Below, in pieces: positions 42,304 to 50,451 of a DNA stretch of 57,963 nt. Below the pieces are notes generated by a model, which worked only from the letters and a program-made list of their open reading frames with translations, was not told where the DNA came from and made no database searches. Position numbers and translations under genes: made by a program. Numbering within the stretch: position 1 is the first letter of the stretch; every line of letters begins with the position of its first letter. This stretch comes from SVFI01 sp045588655 (GTDB lineage Bacteria; Bacillota; Clostridia; Lachnospirales; Lachnospiraceae), in NCBI GenBank assembly GCA_045588655.1, contig JAZNEP010000030.1, positions 1 through 57,963 of the forward strand. The letters are read 5' to 3'.

Positions 42304-42332
42304 AAAAGGGGCACAGAAGTGCCTCTTTTTTT
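42304..42332 (+). terminator. Terminator of the rapZ-whiA-crh cluster
   Basis: An 11-base-pair stem (42304-42314 with 42319-42329, one G-T pair) around AGAA, followed by T. Confidence 0.82.
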
Positions 42333-42399
42333 GAGATAATGCAATTTTTAGAGATAGCACAAAGATAGATTGATTGAGTAAAATGAAAGGGGTACTTCG

Positions 42400-43290
42400 A
42401 TGCAAGAAAAAAAGATGCTATTTATATACAACCCACATGCAGGTAAAGCGAGTATACGAAGTAATCTACTTGATATCATTGATATTTTCACGAAAGCCGG
42501 TTTTGAAGTAACTGCACAGCCGACACAAAAGAAGGGGGATGCAACATCAGCTACCATAGAAAAGGCGGGAAGATATGATGTACTTGTCTGCAGTGGTGGA
42601 GATGGAACGATTGATGAAGTGGTGACCGGTATGATGCAAAGGAAGGAACGGATTCCGATTGGTTATGTTCCGGCGGGGACAGTAAATGATTTTGCACGCA
42701 GTTTGAAAATACCGAGAAATATGATAAAGGCTGCGCATTCGATTGTAGAAGGAAAACGCTTTTCCTGTGATATAGGAAGTTTTAATGATGATACGTTTGT
42801 CTATATTGCGGCATTTGGCTTGTTTACGGATGTTTCTTATCTCACCGACCAGAATGTAAAAAATGTGCTAGGGCATATGGCATATCTGCTCGAAGGGGCA
42901 AAGCGATTAAATTCCTATCCGTCTTATCATATGAAGTTCACAACCAACGGAACAACAATAGAGGATGATTTCATGTATGGAATGATTACAAATTCGGTTT
43001 CGGTCGGCGGATTTAAAAATATAACCGGACGACATGTGAAGCTGGATGACGGAGTATTTGAAGTGACGCTGGTTAAAAAACCCAAAAATGTAAGTGAGCT
43101 CAATCGCCTTATGGCAGCACTGGTAGTCAGAGATGTTGATGCAGAGTGTATGTATTGCTTTAAAACGTCCCGGATTGAATTTGAATGTGAAGACGAGGTA
43201 TCGTGGACGATTGATGGAGAGTATGGTGGTCATCGAAGAAACGTTGTGATTTGCAATGAAAAACAAGCGCTGGATATTTTGGTTCCATAA
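42400..43290 (+). CDS. Diacylglycerol kinase family lipid kinase (YegS/DgkB-like)
   Basis: A 296-residue soluble kinase. The N-terminal domain has FIYNPHAGK and the nucleotide motif CSGGDGTIDEVVTGM, then GYVPAGTVNDFARSL, all typical of the DAGK_cat fold. The C-terminal domain contains the acidic ion-binding region and ends with TIDGEYGG. Such enzymes phosphorylate diacylglycerol or related lipids for phospholipid turnover; the exact lipid is not known. A strong GGGG box precedes the ATG. It is separate from fba, which has its own promoter. Confidence 0.88.
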   Translation: MQEKKMLFIYNPHAGKASIRSNLLDIIDIFTKAGFEVTAQPTQKKGDATSATIEKAGRYDVLVCSGGDGTIDEVVTGMMQRKERIPIGYVPAGTVNDFARSLKIPRNMIKAAHSIVEGKRFSCDIGSFNDDTFVYIAAFGLFTDVSYLTDQNVKNVLGHMAYLLEGAKRLNSYPSYHMKFTTNGTTIEDDFMYGMITNSVSVGGFKNITGRHVKLDDGVFEVTLVKKPKNVSELNRLMAALVVRDVDAECMYCFKTSRIEFECEDEVSWTIDGEYGGHRRNVVICNEKQALDILVP

Positions 43291-43316
43291 AAAAACAGAA
43301 AATTTGCGAATTTTGT

Positions 43317-43344
43317 TTGCTTTTAAAAAAAGATGCGTTATAAT
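43317..43344 (+). promoter_or_regulatory. fba promoter
   Basis: TTGCTT (43317-43322) and TATAAT (43339-43344) with a 16-base spacer (17 if the -35 is read one base earlier). The leader ends in ATATGGAGG before the ATG. Confidence 0.6.
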
Positions 43345-43392
43345 AGGAACGATAATATGTAAATATATATATTTATATGGAGGTAAAATAAA

Positions 43393-44256
43393 ATGTTAGT
43401 TTCAGCAACAGAAATGCTTAAAAAAGCAAAAGCAGGCCACTATGCAGTTGGTCAGTTCAACATCAACAACTTAGAGTGGACAAAAGCAATCCTTTTAACA
43501 GCACAGGAAAATAATTCTCCTGTTATCCTTGGTGTATCTGAAGGTGCTGGTAAATACATGGGTGGATATGATGCCGTTGTTGGTATGGTAAATGGTCTTA
43601 TCAAAGATCAGAACATTACTGTTCCGGTAGCTCTTCATTTAGATCATGGTTCATATGAACACTGCTATAAATGTATCGAAGCTGGATTCTCTTCTGTTAT
43701 GTTCGATGGTTCTCACTATCCAATCGAAGAGAACGTAGCTAAAACAAAAGAATTAGTTGAAGTAGCTCATGGAAAAGGAATCTCAATCGAAGCAGAAGTT
43801 GGTTCTATCGGTGGAGAAGAAGATGGTGTTGTAGGTATGGGTGAATGTGCTGATCCGGAAGAATGTAAAGCAGTTGCTGATTTAGGAGTAGACTTCCTTG
43901 CAGCAGGTATCGGTAACATCCACGGAAAATACCCAGAAAACTGGGCTGGATTATCATTCGAAACATTAGATGCAATTCAGCAGAAAACAGGAGATCTTCC
44001 ATTAGTTCTTCATGGTGGTACAGGTATTCCGGTTGATATGATCAAAAAAGCAATCAGCCTTGGTGTTGCTAAGATCAATGTTAACACAGAGTGTCAGTTA
44101 GCATTCGCTGCAGCTACACGTAAGTACATCGAAGAAGGAAAAGACTTAGAAGGAAAAGGATTTGACCCTCGTAAGATCTTAGCTCCTGGTGTACAGGCAA
44201 TCAAAGATACTGTAAAAGAAAAAATGGAAATCTTTGGTTCTATCGGTCAGGCATAA
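43393..44256 (+). CDS. fba: Class II fructose-bisphosphate aldolase
   Basis: Zinc aldolase of glycolysis that splits fructose 1,6-bisphosphate. Motifs: GQFNINNLEW, the metal and catalytic residues of HLDHGSYE, EAEVGSIGGEEDG, the metal His of GNIHGKYP and of VLHGGTGIP, and the phosphate-binding KINVNTE. 287 residues, complete. Codon use is strongly biased, as expected for a highly expressed gene. Two terminators follow it. Confidence 0.97.
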   Translation: MLVSATEMLKKAKAGHYAVGQFNINNLEWTKAILLTAQENNSPVILGVSEGAGKYMGGYDAVVGMVNGLIKDQNITVPVALHLDHGSYEHCYKCIEAGFSSVMFDGSHYPIEENVAKTKELVEVAHGKGISIEAEVGSIGGEEDGVVGMGECADPEECKAVADLGVDFLAAGIGNIHGKYPENWAGLSFETLDAIQQKTGDLPLVLHGGTGIPVDMIKKAISLGVAKINVNTECQLAFAAATRKYIEEGKDLEGKGFDPRKILAPGVQAIKDTVKEKMEIFGSIGQA

Positions 44257-44288
44257 GAATAGCTACATAGTGTGATATAGAAAAAGTG

Positions 44289-44331
44289 GGCTTCCAATCT
44301 GCATGTGTTCGCAGAAGTGGAAGCCTTTTTT
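44289..44331 (+). terminator. First terminator after fba
   Basis: GGCTTCCA/TGGAAGCC (44289-44296, 44318-44325) with an inner TCTGC/GCAGA stem, followed by six T. Confidence 0.88.
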
Positions 44332-44361
44332 ATGAATCATTTTATATATATAATAAAAAAA

Positions 44362-44413
44362 CTCCCATAAACGGGAGGATGCCAGGTAAATCGGTTTACC
44401 TGGCATTTTTTTA
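44362..44413 (+). terminator. Second terminator after fba
   Basis: A perfect 12-base-pair stem ATGCCAGGTAAA/TTTACCTGGCAT (44379-44390, 44395-44406) followed by seven T, preceded by a small CTCCC/GGGAG hairpin (44362-44377). Between here and 44533 I see only AT-rich spacer. Confidence 0.85.
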
Positions 44414-44533
44414 TGAAAAAGTTTAAAGCATTTCGTACACTTCATTGAGGATTGTGCTTTTTCATTGTTGTTATGATTTTATTATATGAGTCAGAAATGG
44501 ATAAACAATGTTATGTAAATTAAAAAATATTAA

Positions 44534-44572
44534 ATGAGAAATGAACAAATTGTGAATTTGTCCATTTCTCAT
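44534..44572. terminator. Terminator of the cyclophilin gene
   Basis: An 18-base-pair stem with one mismatch (44534-44551 with 44555-44572) and a GTG loop. On the minus strand it runs into T-rich sequence, so it probably ends the cyclophilin transcript; on the plus strand it also has T-rich flank. Confidence 0.8.
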
Positions 44573-44605
44573 GTGTGTTTTTGGTTATTTCTTGTTGTCT
44601 GTTTG

Positions 44606-45130
44606 TTACATTTTGTCTGGTTCCGGATAATCAACACCAAAACATTCTACAGTCATAGATTTGATTTTTTGTGTTTCCAAAGGTTTATCCATGTAGTCAG
44701 TTGCCGTTGTTGCAATTTTATTAACTACATCCATGCTCTCTCCTGTTACTTTTCCAAAGGCAGCATAAGATCCGTCCAGATGAGGAGATGTCTTGTGCAT
44801 GATAAAGAACTGGCTTCCTGCAGAGTCCGGATGCATAGCTCTTGCCATGGAAAGAACGCCTTCCGTATGCTTTAAGTTGTTTTCTACACCGTTGGATGAA
44901 AATTCACCCTTAATTGTGTATCCAGGACCACCGGTACCGGTACCGGTCGGACATCCGCCCTGAATCATAAATCCGTTGATAACACGGTGGAAGATTAAAC
45001 CATCATAATATCCTTTTTTGATTAAGCTAATAAAATTGTTTACGGAAATCGGTGCAATTTCCGGATAAAGTTCGGCTGTCATAATATCGCCGTTTTCCAT
45101 GGTAATCGTTACGATTGGATTCTGTGCCAT
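44606..45130 (-). CDS. Peptidyl-prolyl cis-trans isomerase, cyclophilin type
   Basis: A 174-residue single-domain cytoplasmic cyclophilin that speeds prolyl bond isomerisation in protein folding. Motifs: the catalytic Arg in FHRVINGFMIQGG, SMARAMHPDSAGSQFFI, and LDGSYAAFGKV with the ligand-binding residues. No signal peptide. AGGAGG lies upstream of the ATG on the minus strand. It stands alone. Confidence 0.94.
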   Translation of the reverse strand: MAQNPIVTITMENGDIMTAELYPEIAPISVNNFISLIKKGYYDGLIFHRVINGFMIQGGCPTGTGTGGPGYTIKGEFSSNGVENNLKHTEGVLSMARAMHPDSAGSQFFIMHKTSPHLDGSYAAFGKVTGESMDVVNKIATTATDYMDKPLETQKIKSMTVECFGVDYPEPDKM

Positions 45131-45190
45131 GATTGATTCCTCCTAAATATGTTTTCTTTTTATATGGATTAGTTTAAAATAAAATGAAAC

Positions 45191-45943
45191 ATGCGTAAAG
45201 GGAAAATATTAAAAATGCAGAGAGAATACAAAGAATTGTTAATTACAGATGAAATGGATATAGCGCGTGCAGCAAAGGCTAAGGGGCGGTACGTGGTTTT
45301 GTGCTACCCGGTAACAGGTATTACACAGCAAGATCAAATCAGTGATTATCCTTATGCGATAGAAAATATAGACGAGCTGGATGAAAACTATCTTGATCAT
45401 GTGATTTGCCGTATGAAAGGGATTCCTTGTGATATTCTTGATACAACGAGGTGTCATATCAGAGAAATTACGATAGAAGATGTGGACAGATTGTATGAAA
45501 TTTATAGTAAGCCGGGGATAACAAAATATATGGAAGGTTTATATGAAGTCCGAGAGGATGAGATTTCTTATACAAAAGACTATATTCAATACCATTACGG
45601 ATTCTATGATTTTGGTATGTGGATTATTGAAGAGAAGACAGCAAATAAGATGATAGGGCGAGCCGGATTTGATATGCGAGAAGGGTATGACGCCCCGGAG
45701 CTTGGATTTATGATAGCACAGGAATATCAGAGGCGAGGGTATGCAACGGAAGTTTGTGAGGGGATACTTGCTTATGGCAGAGAACAGTTGGGATTTTCTG
45801 TGGTGGGCGCATTTACGGATTTGCGAAATGTTGCCTCAGTGAAGTTGCTGGAAAAACTGGGCTTTATCTTTGAAAGGGAGGAGTATGTCACGACGGTAAA
45901 GCAGGAAGCTCAAAAACTCGCTTATTTTACAAAAAGATGGTAA
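45191..45943 (+). CDS. GNAT family N-acetyltransferase (RimJ/RimL-like)
   Basis: A 250-residue protein. Residues 1-85 are an unrecognised N-terminal extension; residues about 86-250 form an acetyltransferase domain with HIREITIEDVDRLYEIY at the start and the acetyl-CoA-binding motif QEYQRRGYATEV, followed by NVASVKLLEKLGF. The substrate is unknown. The ATG at 45191 has little ribosome-site support; an ATG at 45215 with AAAGGGA about 12 bases upstream is an alternative. Confidence 0.82.
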   Translation: MRKGKILKMQREYKELLITDEMDIARAAKAKGRYVVLCYPVTGITQQDQISDYPYAIENIDELDENYLDHVICRMKGIPCDILDTTRCHIREITIEDVDRLYEIYSKPGITKYMEGLYEVREDEISYTKDYIQYHYGFYDFGMWIIEEKTANKMIGRAGFDMREGYDAPELGFMIAQEYQRRGYATEVCEGILAYGREQLGFSVVGAFTDLRNVASVKLLEKLGFIFEREEYVTTVKQEAQKLAYFTKRW

Positions 45944-46044
45944 AATATAGGGAAAATACATAAAAATCGTCATAAAGCACAGAAATTGTCAGAAATATTT
46001 GTGTAATATGGCGAGAATAAGAGAGTGCGCCATAGGCGGACAAG

Positions 46045-46053
46045 TGATATAAT
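46045..46053 (+). promoter_or_regulatory. ppdK extended -10 promoter
   Basis: TGATATAAT (TG at 46045, TATAAT at 46048-46053) is an extended -10 element; the -35 region is poor. The ppdK start lies 55 bases downstream. Confidence 0.5.
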
Positions 46054-46108
46054 ATAACTTATGTAGAGTGGATTTTTACACTTAATCTAATTAAAGGAGG
46101 ACGCGTAA

Positions 46109-48733
46109 ATGTCTAAAATGGTCTATTTATTTGAAGAGGGAAACGCAGATATGCGAAATCTTCTCGGTGGAAAAGGTGCGAACTTAGCAGAAATGACAAA
46201 ACTTGGTTTACCGATTCCGCAAGGTTTTACAGTGACAACAGAAGCATGTACCGATTATTACAAGAATAATCGCTCGATCTCAGAAGACATTCAAAAACAG
46301 ATTTTTGATGCATTGGCTGATCTTGAGAAAAAGCAAGGTAAGAAATTTGGTGATACAGAGAGTCCACTTCTTGTTTCCGTTCGTTCCGGAGCAAGAGCAT
46401 CCATGCCTGGTATGATGGATACAATCTTAAACTTAGGATTAAACGATATTGCGGTAGAAGGATTTGCTGCCAAGACAGGTAATCCTCGTTTTGCATACGA
46501 TTCTTATCGTCGTTTCATTCAGATGTTCTCAGATGTAGTAATGGAAGTTCCAAAGTCTTTGTTTGAGAGAGTGCTTGATGATATTAAAGATGCTAAAGGC
46601 GTGAAGTTCGATATGGACCTTACACCGGAAGATTTAAAAGAAGTAATTGCGAAGTTTAAAGCAATTTACAAGGATAAGATGGGTGAAGATTTCCCACAGG
46701 ACCCGAAGGTTCAGCTTATGGAAGCGGTAAAAGCAGTATTCCGTTCTTGGGATAATGAAAGAGCGATTGTTTACAGACGTATGAATGATATCCCTGGTGA
46801 CTGGGGTACAGCCGTTAACGTACAGGCGATGGTATTTGGTAATATGGGCGAGACATCCGGTACGGGTGTTGCGTTTACCAGAAATCCATCCACAGGCGAG
46901 AAGGGTATCTATGGCGAGTATCTTATCAATGCACAGGGTGAGGACGTAGTTGCGGGTATCCGTACACCACAGCCTATCACGAAGCTTCAGGAGGACATGC
47001 CTGAAGCATATCAGCAATTCATGGATATTGCCATGAAGTTGGAAGACCACTATCGTGATATGCAGGACATGGAGTTTACGATTGAAGAGGGTAAATTGTT
47101 CTTTCTGCAGACAAGAAATGGTAAGAGAACAGCACAGGCAGCGCTTCAGATTGCTTGTGATCTTGTAGATGAAGGAAAGATTACACCGGAAGAAGCAGTG
47201 ATGAGAATCGAAGCAAAATCGCTCGATCAGCTCCTTCACCCTACCTTTGATGCGGAAGCGTTAAAAGCAGGTAAAGTAATCGGACAGGCACTTCCGGCTT
47301 CACCGGGTGCAGCAGCAGGTAAGGTGTACTTCACTGCAGAAGATGCGAAAGCTGCACATGAAGAAAAGGGAGAGAGAGTTATCCTTGTTCGTCTTGAAAC
47401 TTCACCGGAAGACATTGAGGGTATGCATGCAGCAGAAGGTATCCTTACCGTTCGTGGTGGTATGACATCGCATGCAGCCGTTGTTGCCAGAGGTATGGGA
47501 ACTGCTTGTGTATCCGGATGTGGTGAAATCGCGATTAATGAAGAGGAAAAAGTATTTGAGCTTGCAGGAGAGGTAATCCGCGAGGGAGATTATATTTCAT
47601 TAGATGGTTCTACAGGAAAGATTTATCTTGGAGATATCAAGACTGTAGAAGCAAGTGTGACAGGAAACTTTGGACGTATTATGGAATGGGCTGACAAGTA
47701 TCGTGTGTTGAAAGTTCGTACTAACGCTGATACACCTGCAGATGCAGCAAATGCGATTAAGTACGGTGCAGAAGGTATCGGACTTTGTCGTACAGAGCAT
47801 ATGTTCTTCGAGGCAGATCGTATTCCGAAAATTCGTCAGATGATTCTTGCAAGAACTCTTGAACAGAGAGAAAAAGCATTAAATGCACTTATTCCTTATC
47901 AGAAAGGTGACTTTAAAGCATTATATGAAGTTATGGAAGGGAAACCGGTTACTATCCGTTTCTTAGATCCGCCACTTCATGAGTTTGTTCCTACCGACGA
48001 GGGAGATATCGATGATCTTGCAGTGGAAATGCTCATGACAGCAGAGGAAGTACAGGAGGTTTGTGATTCCCTTCATGAGTTTAACCCGATGATGGGTCAT
48101 AGAGGATGTCGTCTTGCTGTGACATATCCTGAAATTGCCCGCATGCAGACAAGAGCTGTTATGGAAGCTGCCATCGAAGTAAAAGCGGAAAAGGGATACG
48201 ATATCGTTCCTGAAATCATGATTCCGCTCGTTGGAGAGAAGAAAGAGCTTAAATTTGTAAAGGATGTAGTTGTAGCGGAAGCGGAAGCAGTTAAAGCAGA
48301 AAAGAATTCTGACATTGAGTACAAGATCGGTACGATGATCGAGATTCCTAGAGCGGCACTTCTTGCAGACCAGATTGCAGAAGAAGCGCAGTTCTTCTCC
48401 TTCGGTACGAACGACCTGACACAGATGACTTTTGGTTTCTCTCGTGATGATGCAGGTAAGTTCCTTGGCGATTACTATAAGAATAAGATTTATGAGTCAG
48501 ATCCATTTGCAAGACTTGATCAGAGCGGTGTAGGACAGCTCGTTCAGATGGCAGCAGACAAAGGTCGACAGACTCGTCCTGATATTAAACTCGGTATCTG
48601 TGGAGAGCACGGCGGAGATCCTTCTTCCGTAGAGTTCTGTCACAAAGTAGGACTGACATATGTTTCCTGCTCACCATACCGTGTGCCGATTGCACGCCTT
48701 GCAGCAGCACAGGCTGCTATTGCAGAAAAGTAG
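46109..48733 (+). CDS. ppdK: Pyruvate, phosphate dikinase
   Basis: Interconverts pyruvate, ATP and phosphate with phosphoenolpyruvate, AMP and pyrophosphate; in clostridia it serves pyrophosphate-linked glycolysis or gluconeogenesis. 874 residues. The N-terminal nucleotide domain starts VYLFEEGNADMRNLLGGKGA; the phosphoryl-carrying His is His455 in GGMTSHAAVVARGMG, the same number as in Clostridium symbiosum; the C-terminal PEP/pyruvate barrel has GLCRTEHMFF and SFGTNDLTQMTFGFSRDD. An AAAGGAGG box precedes the ATG. Highly biased codon use. Confidence 0.97.
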   Translation: MSKMVYLFEEGNADMRNLLGGKGANLAEMTKLGLPIPQGFTVTTEACTDYYKNNRSISEDIQKQIFDALADLEKKQGKKFGDTESPLLVSVRSGARASMPGMMDTILNLGLNDIAVEGFAAKTGNPRFAYDSYRRFIQMFSDVVMEVPKSLFERVLDDIKDAKGVKFDMDLTPEDLKEVIAKFKAIYKDKMGEDFPQDPKVQLMEAVKAVFRSWDNERAIVYRRMNDIPGDWGTAVNVQAMVFGNMGETSGTGVAFTRNPSTGEKGIYGEYLINAQGEDVVAGIRTPQPITKLQEDMPEAYQQFMDIAMKLEDHYRDMQDMEFTIEEGKLFFLQTRNGKRTAQAALQIACDLVDEGKITPEEAVMRIEAKSLDQLLHPTFDAEALKAGKVIGQALPASPGAAAGKVYFTAEDAKAAHEEKGERVILVRLETSPEDIEGMHAAEGILTVRGGMTSHAAVVARGMGTACVSGCGEIAINEEEKVFELAGEVIREGDYISLDGSTGKIYLGDIKTVEASVTGNFGRIMEWADKYRVLKVRTNADTPADAANAIKYGAEGIGLCRTEHMFFEADRIPKIRQMILARTLEQREKALNALIPYQKGDFKALYEVMEGKPVTIRFLDPPLHEFVPTDEGDIDDLAVEMLMTAEEVQEVCDSLHEFNPMMGHRGCRLAVTYPEIARMQTRAVMEAAIEVKAEKGYDIVPEIMIPLVGEKKELKFVKDVVVAEAEAVKAEKNSDIEYKIGTMIEIPRAALLADQIAEEAQFFSFGTNDLTQMTFGFSRDDAGKFLGDYYKNKIYESDPFARLDQSGVGQLVQMAADKGRQTRPDIKLGICGEHGGDPSSVEFCHKVGLTYVSCSPYRVPIARLAAAQAAIAEK

Positions 48734-48744
48734 GCGAATGCTAT

Positions 48745-48861
48745 TTGTTTAGTGTGAAGCTTGACTTTGAGAAAGCAAAAGAATATAGAAAAAGTTGTGG
48801 TAGATATCTTAGACGTAATCAATGGAGAGACATCGAAATTGAAGTCTGGATGGTAATATAA
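48745..48861 (+). pseudogene. Possible coding remnant (38 codons) after ppdK
   Basis: The 365-base gap after ppdK contains an open frame that reads KLDFEKAKEYRKSCG RYLRRNQ, then WRDIEIEVWMVI and a stop. It looks protein-like (alternating charged and aromatic residues) but has no ribosome site. It may be the 3' end of a decayed gene. I could not place the family. Confidence 0.3.
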
Positions 48862-48874
48862 CGATTCAAATGAG

Positions 48875-48911
48875 CCTCATCAGGTAGTGTATGCTACTTG
48901 GTGAGGTTTTT
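48875..48911 (+). terminator. Terminator downstream of ppdK
   Basis: A 13-base-pair stem with two wobble pairs (48875-48887 with 48894-48906) followed by TTTTT. From here to the next gene start (48912-49098) there is only AT-rich spacer. Confidence 0.85.
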
Positions 48912-49098
48912 ATTCTTGTGAAATTTTGTGGGTCTATTGATAATAATCTATTTTTTTCTCAAATTTTATGTCGAGTTGCTTATTCAAGACACAAAGTTCT
49001 AAGATAATTCAAATATATGGTTGGAGATAGGTTTGTCATAAAGTGGGGGTGTGTTATAATTTGAGAAGAACAAAACATGATTTTGAATGGAGATTAAG

Positions 49099-50001
49099 AT
49101 GAAAAAAGTTCTTGTTACAGGTGGTACAGTTTTCGTTAGTAGATTTATTGCAGAATACTATGTGGCAAAAGGATGTGAAGTATATGTTCTCAATAGAAAT
49201 AGTCGGGAGCAATCGAAAGGAGTAAAGTTACTTCAGGCTGACAGACACCATCTTGGAGAAGTACTTCGTGATTATTGTTTTGATATTGTGATTGATACAG
49301 CATATAGTGCCGATGATGTAGATAAGTTGTTGGATGCTTTAGGAGAATACAAAGATTATATATTAATTAGTTCTAGTGCAGTATACCCGGAGTATGAGGT
49401 GCAACCGTTCAAAGAAGATGCAACATTGGGCGTTAATAAATACTGGGGGAAATATGGAACGGATAAAATTGAAGCAGAGAATGCTTTAATAAGACGAAAT
49501 CCAAGTGCTTACATACTTCGTCCTCCATATTTGTATGGGCAAATGAATAACGTATATAGGGAGGCGTTTGTATTTGATTGTGCATTACAAGATAGAAAAT
49601 TTTACTTACCAAAAGATGGCGAGATGAAAATGCAATTTTTTCATGTGGAAGATGTATGTAGATTTATTGATGTTCTTTTGGAGAAAAAACCGGTACAACA
49701 TATTTTTAATGTGGGAAATATGAACCCAATATCCATTCGTCAGTGGGTTGAAATGTGCTACAACGTGGCTGGGAAAACGGCAGAATTTGAGAATGTCTTT
49801 GAAGAGATAGACCAAAGAAAATATTTTAGTTTTTATGATTATGAATATTATCTTGATGTCTCCAAACAACAGGAACTGATGCCGAATGAAAAGGATATGC
49901 GAGAGGGATTGAAAGAAGCGTTCATGTGGTATAAAGATAATCAGGATCATGTGAACAAAAAGCCATTCTTAGAGTATATTGATGGTATTATAAAGCAATA
50001 G
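49099..50001 (+). CDS. NAD-dependent epimerase/dehydratase-like SDR protein
   Basis: A 300-residue extended short-chain dehydrogenase. The Rossmann motif is VLVTGGTVFVSRFIAEYY, with Val and Ser replacing the usual Gly positions of GxxGxxG (GGTVFVS for GGTGFVG-like). SSSAVYPE and the Tyr-Lys pair region (YGTDKIEAE) mark the active site. Substrates may be nucleotide sugars or other NDP compounds; not known. I start at ATG 49099 with GGAG upstream. It may be co-transcribed with the fluoride exporter 14 bases later. Confidence 0.85.
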   Translation: MKKVLVTGGTVFVSRFIAEYYVAKGCEVYVLNRNSREQSKGVKLLQADRHHLGEVLRDYCFDIVIDTAYSADDVDKLLDALGEYKDYILISSSAVYPEYEVQPFKEDATLGVNKYWGKYGTDKIEAENALIRRNPSAYILRPPYLYGQMNNVYREAFVFDCALQDRKFYLPKDGEMKMQFFHVEDVCRFIDVLLEKKPVQHIFNVGNMNPISIRQWVEMCYNVAGKTAEFENVFEEIDQRKYFSFYDYEYYLDVSKQQELMPNEKDMREGLKEAFMWYKDNQDHVNKKPFLEYIDGIIKQ

Positions 50002-50015
50002 GAGTGAATAGTTAA

Positions 50016-50384
50016 ATGTTAAATATTTTATCTGTAGGATTGGGTGGCTTTATAGGAGCAGTATGTAGGTATCTGATTGGTTTGATACCAATAAATGAAA
50101 CTACAAGTTTCCCAATAAAAACATTTGTCATTAATGTAATAGGATGTATGATAATTGGTGTTATTACAGTTGTGGCAACAAAGAATTTTTCGCTATCCCC
50201 GCATATGCTGTTATTCTTAAAAGTTGGTTTATGTGGTGGGTTTACTACATTTTCTACTTTTGCATTAGAAACAGTAGATCTAATGAAAAACGGAAATGCT
50301 ATGATTGCATTTATATATGTTTTGGGAAGCGTATTAGTTGGGATAGGTGTAATATTTGCTGTAGAGTATTTCGTGATGAAATAA
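50016..50384 (+). CDS. crcB: Fluoride exporter CrcB/FluC
   Basis: A 122-residue protein with four transmembrane helices that forms a dimeric fluoride channel. Signature residues are GGFIGAVCRYLIG, the conserved Asn in FVINVIGC, and GFTTFSTFALE with the two Phe that line the pore. Only one copy is present here; many Gram-positive bacteria have a pair. There is no fluoride riboswitch directly upstream, consistent with its position behind the epimerase gene. Confidence 0.93.
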   Translation: MLNILSVGLGGFIGAVCRYLIGLIPINETTSFPIKTFVINVIGCMIIGVITVVATKNFSLSPHMLLFLKVGLCGGFTTFSTFALETVDLMKNGNAMIAFIYVLGSVLVGIGVIFAVEYFVMK

Positions 50385-50451
50385 CAGACATTTTTATGGT
50401 GAGAAATGAGCCGATCAATGAAAATTGAGGATTGAAATAGAGGAGTATGTG

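Noticed and set aside
42290..42310. Catabolite-responsive element TGTAAACG after crh
   Set aside because: Only half of the cre consensus is present and it lies in front of a terminator, not at a promoter.
46634..47239. 201-codon minus-strand frame within ppdK
   Set aside because: Antisense to the intact PPDK sequence with no ribosome site.
49950..50015. Fluoride riboswitch upstream of crcB
   Set aside because: The 14-base gap after the epimerase gene is too short and has no matching sequence.
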